Shown here: in pieces, positions 34,400 through 36,892 of the stretch
Layout of the letters: each line of letters begins with the position of its first letter
Position numbering within the stretch: position 1 is the stretch's first letter
Assembly: GCA_021736975.1 (NCBI GenBank)
Contig: JAIPET010000009.1
Coordinates: forward strand, 1 to 36,892
Length of the DNA stretch: 36,892 nt
DNA from: Candidatus Woesearchaeota archaeon
Lineage (GTDB): Archaea > Nanobdellota > Nanobdellia > Woesearchaeales > 21-14-0-10-32-9
Direction of reading: 5' to 3'
The notes under the pieces: model-generated
The model's database searches: none
Told to the model about the DNA's origin: nothing
What the model saw: the letters and a program-made list of their open reading frames with translations, nothing else
Made by a program: the position numbers and the translations under genes

Positions 34400-36748
34400 A
34401 TGACTAAGCTTGAAGAGCTTTTATCTGATGAAGAATTTAATAAACTTGATACTAATTTAAAAAATAAATTAATTAGTAAGTTTAATGAAATGGAAGATGA
34501 ACTTGGCAGATTTAATTTAATTAAAAATAATTCTTTGACAGGATATGCACGTCATAAAATGATTTTTGATGAGAATGGCAAATCTTTAGATTATGTTTTT
34601 TTGGAAGTTAATGAAAAATTTGAAGAGATGACTAATTTAAAATCAACAAATATTCTTAATAAAGGACTTAAAGAAACTTTAAAAGGTTCTGAGTTTGATT
34701 CTGAAAATTGGATTTCTAGGTATGGATTTGTTGTTAAAAAGAAGGGGTTTGAAGTGTTTGAGGATTTTTCTTCTTTTTTTAATAAATGGTACAAAGTATC
34801 TGTTTTTTATAGTGCTGATGATGAGTTTATTACTTTATTTGATGATGTTACTGATATAAAAAATAAAGAAAGGGATTTGAATCTTAGAGTTAAGCAGCTT
34901 AATGCGTTTCATGAACTTGGAAAATTAACTTCTGAAACAAATTCTCTTGAAGATATTTTTGATGTTTTTGTAAATGATATCCTTCCTAATAGTTTACAGT
35001 ATCCGGATATTGCTTTTGGAGTACTAGACTTTGATGGCAAAAGGTATTTGTCTTCTAAAGTTGTTGAGGATTTAGAAAATTTTTCTATTTCGTCTGATGT
35101 AATTATTAATGGTAAGATGAGGGGAAATTTAAAAGTTGGTTATTTAGAAGATAAATTGTTTTTGCCAGAGGAGAAAGAAAATGTTGATGATTTAGTTGAG
35201 CGAATTTGCAATGTTGTTGATAGGCTTTCAACTCATAAAATTTTGAAATTAAGCGAGACTAGATATAAGGCCGTTGTTGATAATTCTCCAATTTCTATGT
35301 TTATTGCTGATGAAAATGGAAATTATTTGTATGTTAATCCTGAAGCGATAAATTTATTGGGGTTCTCAGAAGAGGAACTTTTAAATTTAAGTATTCCTGA
35401 ATTACTCACCCAGGAGTATTTAGAAAAAGGTATTGCTGTTTTTAAAGAATTAAAAGAAAATAAAATTGTTTATGACTCTGAATTGCAATTAAAATCTAAG
35501 AATGGCCCTCCTGTTGACATTCTTTTGAATGCGAGTTTTGTTGAGAATGTGGGTTATATTGGTCAAGCTATTGATATTTCTTTTCAGAACAAAATTTCTG
35601 GACAATTAGAAGAATCTTTAACTAAATATAAGTCTCTTTTTGATAATGCTCCTAGTGGTGTAGTTAATTTGTCTAAAAATTTAAAAGTTTTAGATGTTAA
35701 TAATTATGTTTGTGAGATTTCAGGGTATTCAAAAGATTATTATGTTGGTAAACACATTAAAGATATCGCAAATATTAGTGCAAAAGACATTCCTAAATTA
35801 TTGAATATTTCTAAGGATTTATTTTTGGGAAAAAATATTAAACCATTTAATTATGATTGGTTCGATATTGATGGCAATAAAAGAACTTCTTTTGCAAATG
35901 TTGTTCCTTTAAAACTTAATGGTAAAAAGGAGAGTTATCAAATTTCTTTGGTTGATGTTACTGAGATGGTTTCTCTTGAAAATAATTTAAATATTTTAAC
36001 AAATGAGTTAAAAGAAGCTTATGAAGTTTTAGAAAAAAAGAATGTTGAATTAATTATTGCTAATAATATTAAAGATGATTTTCTTAATAATTTATCTCAT
36101 GAAATTAGAACTCCTCTTACAGGGATTTCTTCAGGGGTTGATTATTTTTATGAACTTTCTTTAGAGCAAGTTATGGATGATGAACAAATGATGTTTCTTG
36201 ATTTGATAAAAGGAGCAAAAGACAGGTTGTTAAGAACTATTACAAATCTTCAATCTTATGTGGATTTGTATGTTCAAGATTGTAATTTAATGCCTGAAAG
36301 AATAAATGTGTCTGATTATGTAAATAAAATTATTTCAAAATATGATTCTAATAAAAATATTAAAATTTCTAATGAGAATGTTATGGATTCTCTTTTTGTT
36401 GATGTTGATGTTGATGCTTTGAAAATTTCTCTTGATAATATTATTCATAATTCTATTAATTATTCAAAAAATAATAATTCTTCTTTTGTAAAGGTTGATT
36501 TATATGAAGAAAATGAATTCGTTGTTTTTAGAGTTGAAGATAATGGTGTTGGAATGTCTTCAGAATATTTGAAGAATGATGTTTTTAAACCTTTTAATCA
36601 GGAAAGCGGAGGCTTTGCAAAAAAGTATCAAGGTACTGGTTCTGGTTTGGCTGTTACTAAAAAATTTTTAGAAAAATCTGGCGCAATATTAAACGTTGTT
36701 AGTGAAAAAGAAAAGGGGACTGTTGTTGAAGTTAAATTTAAAAAGTGA
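34400..36748 (+). CDS. Soluble multi-PAS sensor histidine kinase
   Basis: PAS-like segments, FLNNLSHEIRTPLTGI (H box), SLDNIIHNSINYSK (N), VEDNGVGMSSEYL, GTGSGLAVTKKFLEKSG (G boxes). Confidence 0.93.
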   Translation: MTKLEELLSDEEFNKLDTNLKNKLISKFNEMEDELGRFNLIKNNSLTGYARHKMIFDENGKSLDYVFLEVNEKFEEMTNLKSTNILNKGLKETLKGSEFDSENWISRYGFVVKKKGFEVFEDFSSFFNKWYKVSVFYSADDEFITLFDDVTDIKNKERDLNLRVKQLNAFHELGKLTSETNSLEDIFDVFVNDILPNSLQYPDIAFGVLDFDGKRYLSSKVVEDLENFSISSDVIINGKMRGNLKVGYLEDKLFLPEEKENVDDLVERICNVVDRLSTHKILKLSETRYKAVVDNSPISMFIADENGNYLYVNPEAINLLGFSEEELLNLSIPELLTQEYLEKGIAVFKELKENKIVYDSELQLKSKNGPPVDILLNASFVENVGYIGQAIDISFQNKISGQLEESLTKYKSLFDNAPSGVVNLSKNLKVLDVNNYVCEISGYSKDYYVGKHIKDIANISAKDIPKLLNISKDLFLGKNIKPFNYDWFDIDGNKRTSFANVVPLKLNGKKESYQISLVDVTEMVSLENNLNILTNELKEAYEVLEKKNVELIIANNIKDDFLNNLSHEIRTPLTGISSGVDYFYELSLEQVMDDEQMMFLDLIKGAKDRLLRTITNLQSYVDLYVQDCNLMPERINVSDYVNKIISKYDSNKNIKISNENVMDSLFVDVDVDALKISLDNIIHNSINYSKNNNSSFVKVDLYEENEFVVFRVEDNGVGMSSEYLKNDVFKPFNQESGGFAKKYQGTGSGLAVTKKFLEKSGAILNVVSEKEKGTVVEVKFKK

Positions 36749-36754
36749 TGTATT

Positions 36755-36892
36755 ATGAAAAAAATATTATTTGTTGAAGATGATAAAAGTCATGTTTTAA
36801 TTTATAGTCGTATTTTATCACGTATGTATGATGTTGTGTCTGTTTCTAGTGTTAAAGAAGCTATTGATGTTGTTAATAAAGATAGTATTGAT
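36755..36892 (+). CDS. Response regulator receiver domain protein (partial)
   Basis: MKKILFVEDDKSHVLIYSRILSRMYDVVSVSSVKEAIDVVNKDSID runs off the window; follows the kinase. Confidence 0.85.
   Translation, partial: MKKILFVEDDKSHVLIYSRILSRMYDVVSVSSVKEAIDVVNKDSID

Overview
This is an AT-rich archaeal chromosome segment. The small, tail-decorated ribosomal proteins, Hef, a fused primase, TrmB regulators and TATA-box promoters suggest a DPANN-type lineage such as the Woesearchaeota/Pacearchaeota group; this placement is inferred. Layout: (i) 1-7608, minus strand: a coupled surface-protein operon with a two-HTH regulator, an HExxH protein, a DUF192 lipoprotein, Hef helicase/nuclease and a membrane-anchored wHTH regulator. 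(ii) 7842-11574, plus strand: a compact redox cluster with an Asp-rich secreted protein, ferredoxin, FNR-like reductase, ApbE, a heme-b ferric-reductase-like membrane protein and a coiled-coil protein. (iii) 11735-13663: a PriS / PriL-Fe-S / methyltransferase fusion. (iv) 14003-28843: a nearly complete S10/spc ribosomal protein operon through SecY and a DUF106/EMC3-like protein, then L34e and L14e. (v) 30511-36892: TrmB regulator, TraB-like protein, degenerate site-2-protease-like protein, a duplicated small protein, a soluble PAS histidine kinase and a partial response regulator. The strongest novel signals are: two 123-bp palindromic elements, 120/123 identical, each with terminal inverted repeats and its own perfect 8-bp target-site duplication, both just upstream of promoters; an A-tract minisatellite with strict 20/22-bp alternation upstream of the surface-protein operon; a structured leader before the L3 operon; the primase-methyltransferase fusion; loss of zinc-ligand cysteines in both zinc ribosomal proteins present (S14, L34e); and the ApbE/FNR/heme-b redox module. 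Everything was read by eye; no database search or folding program was run.
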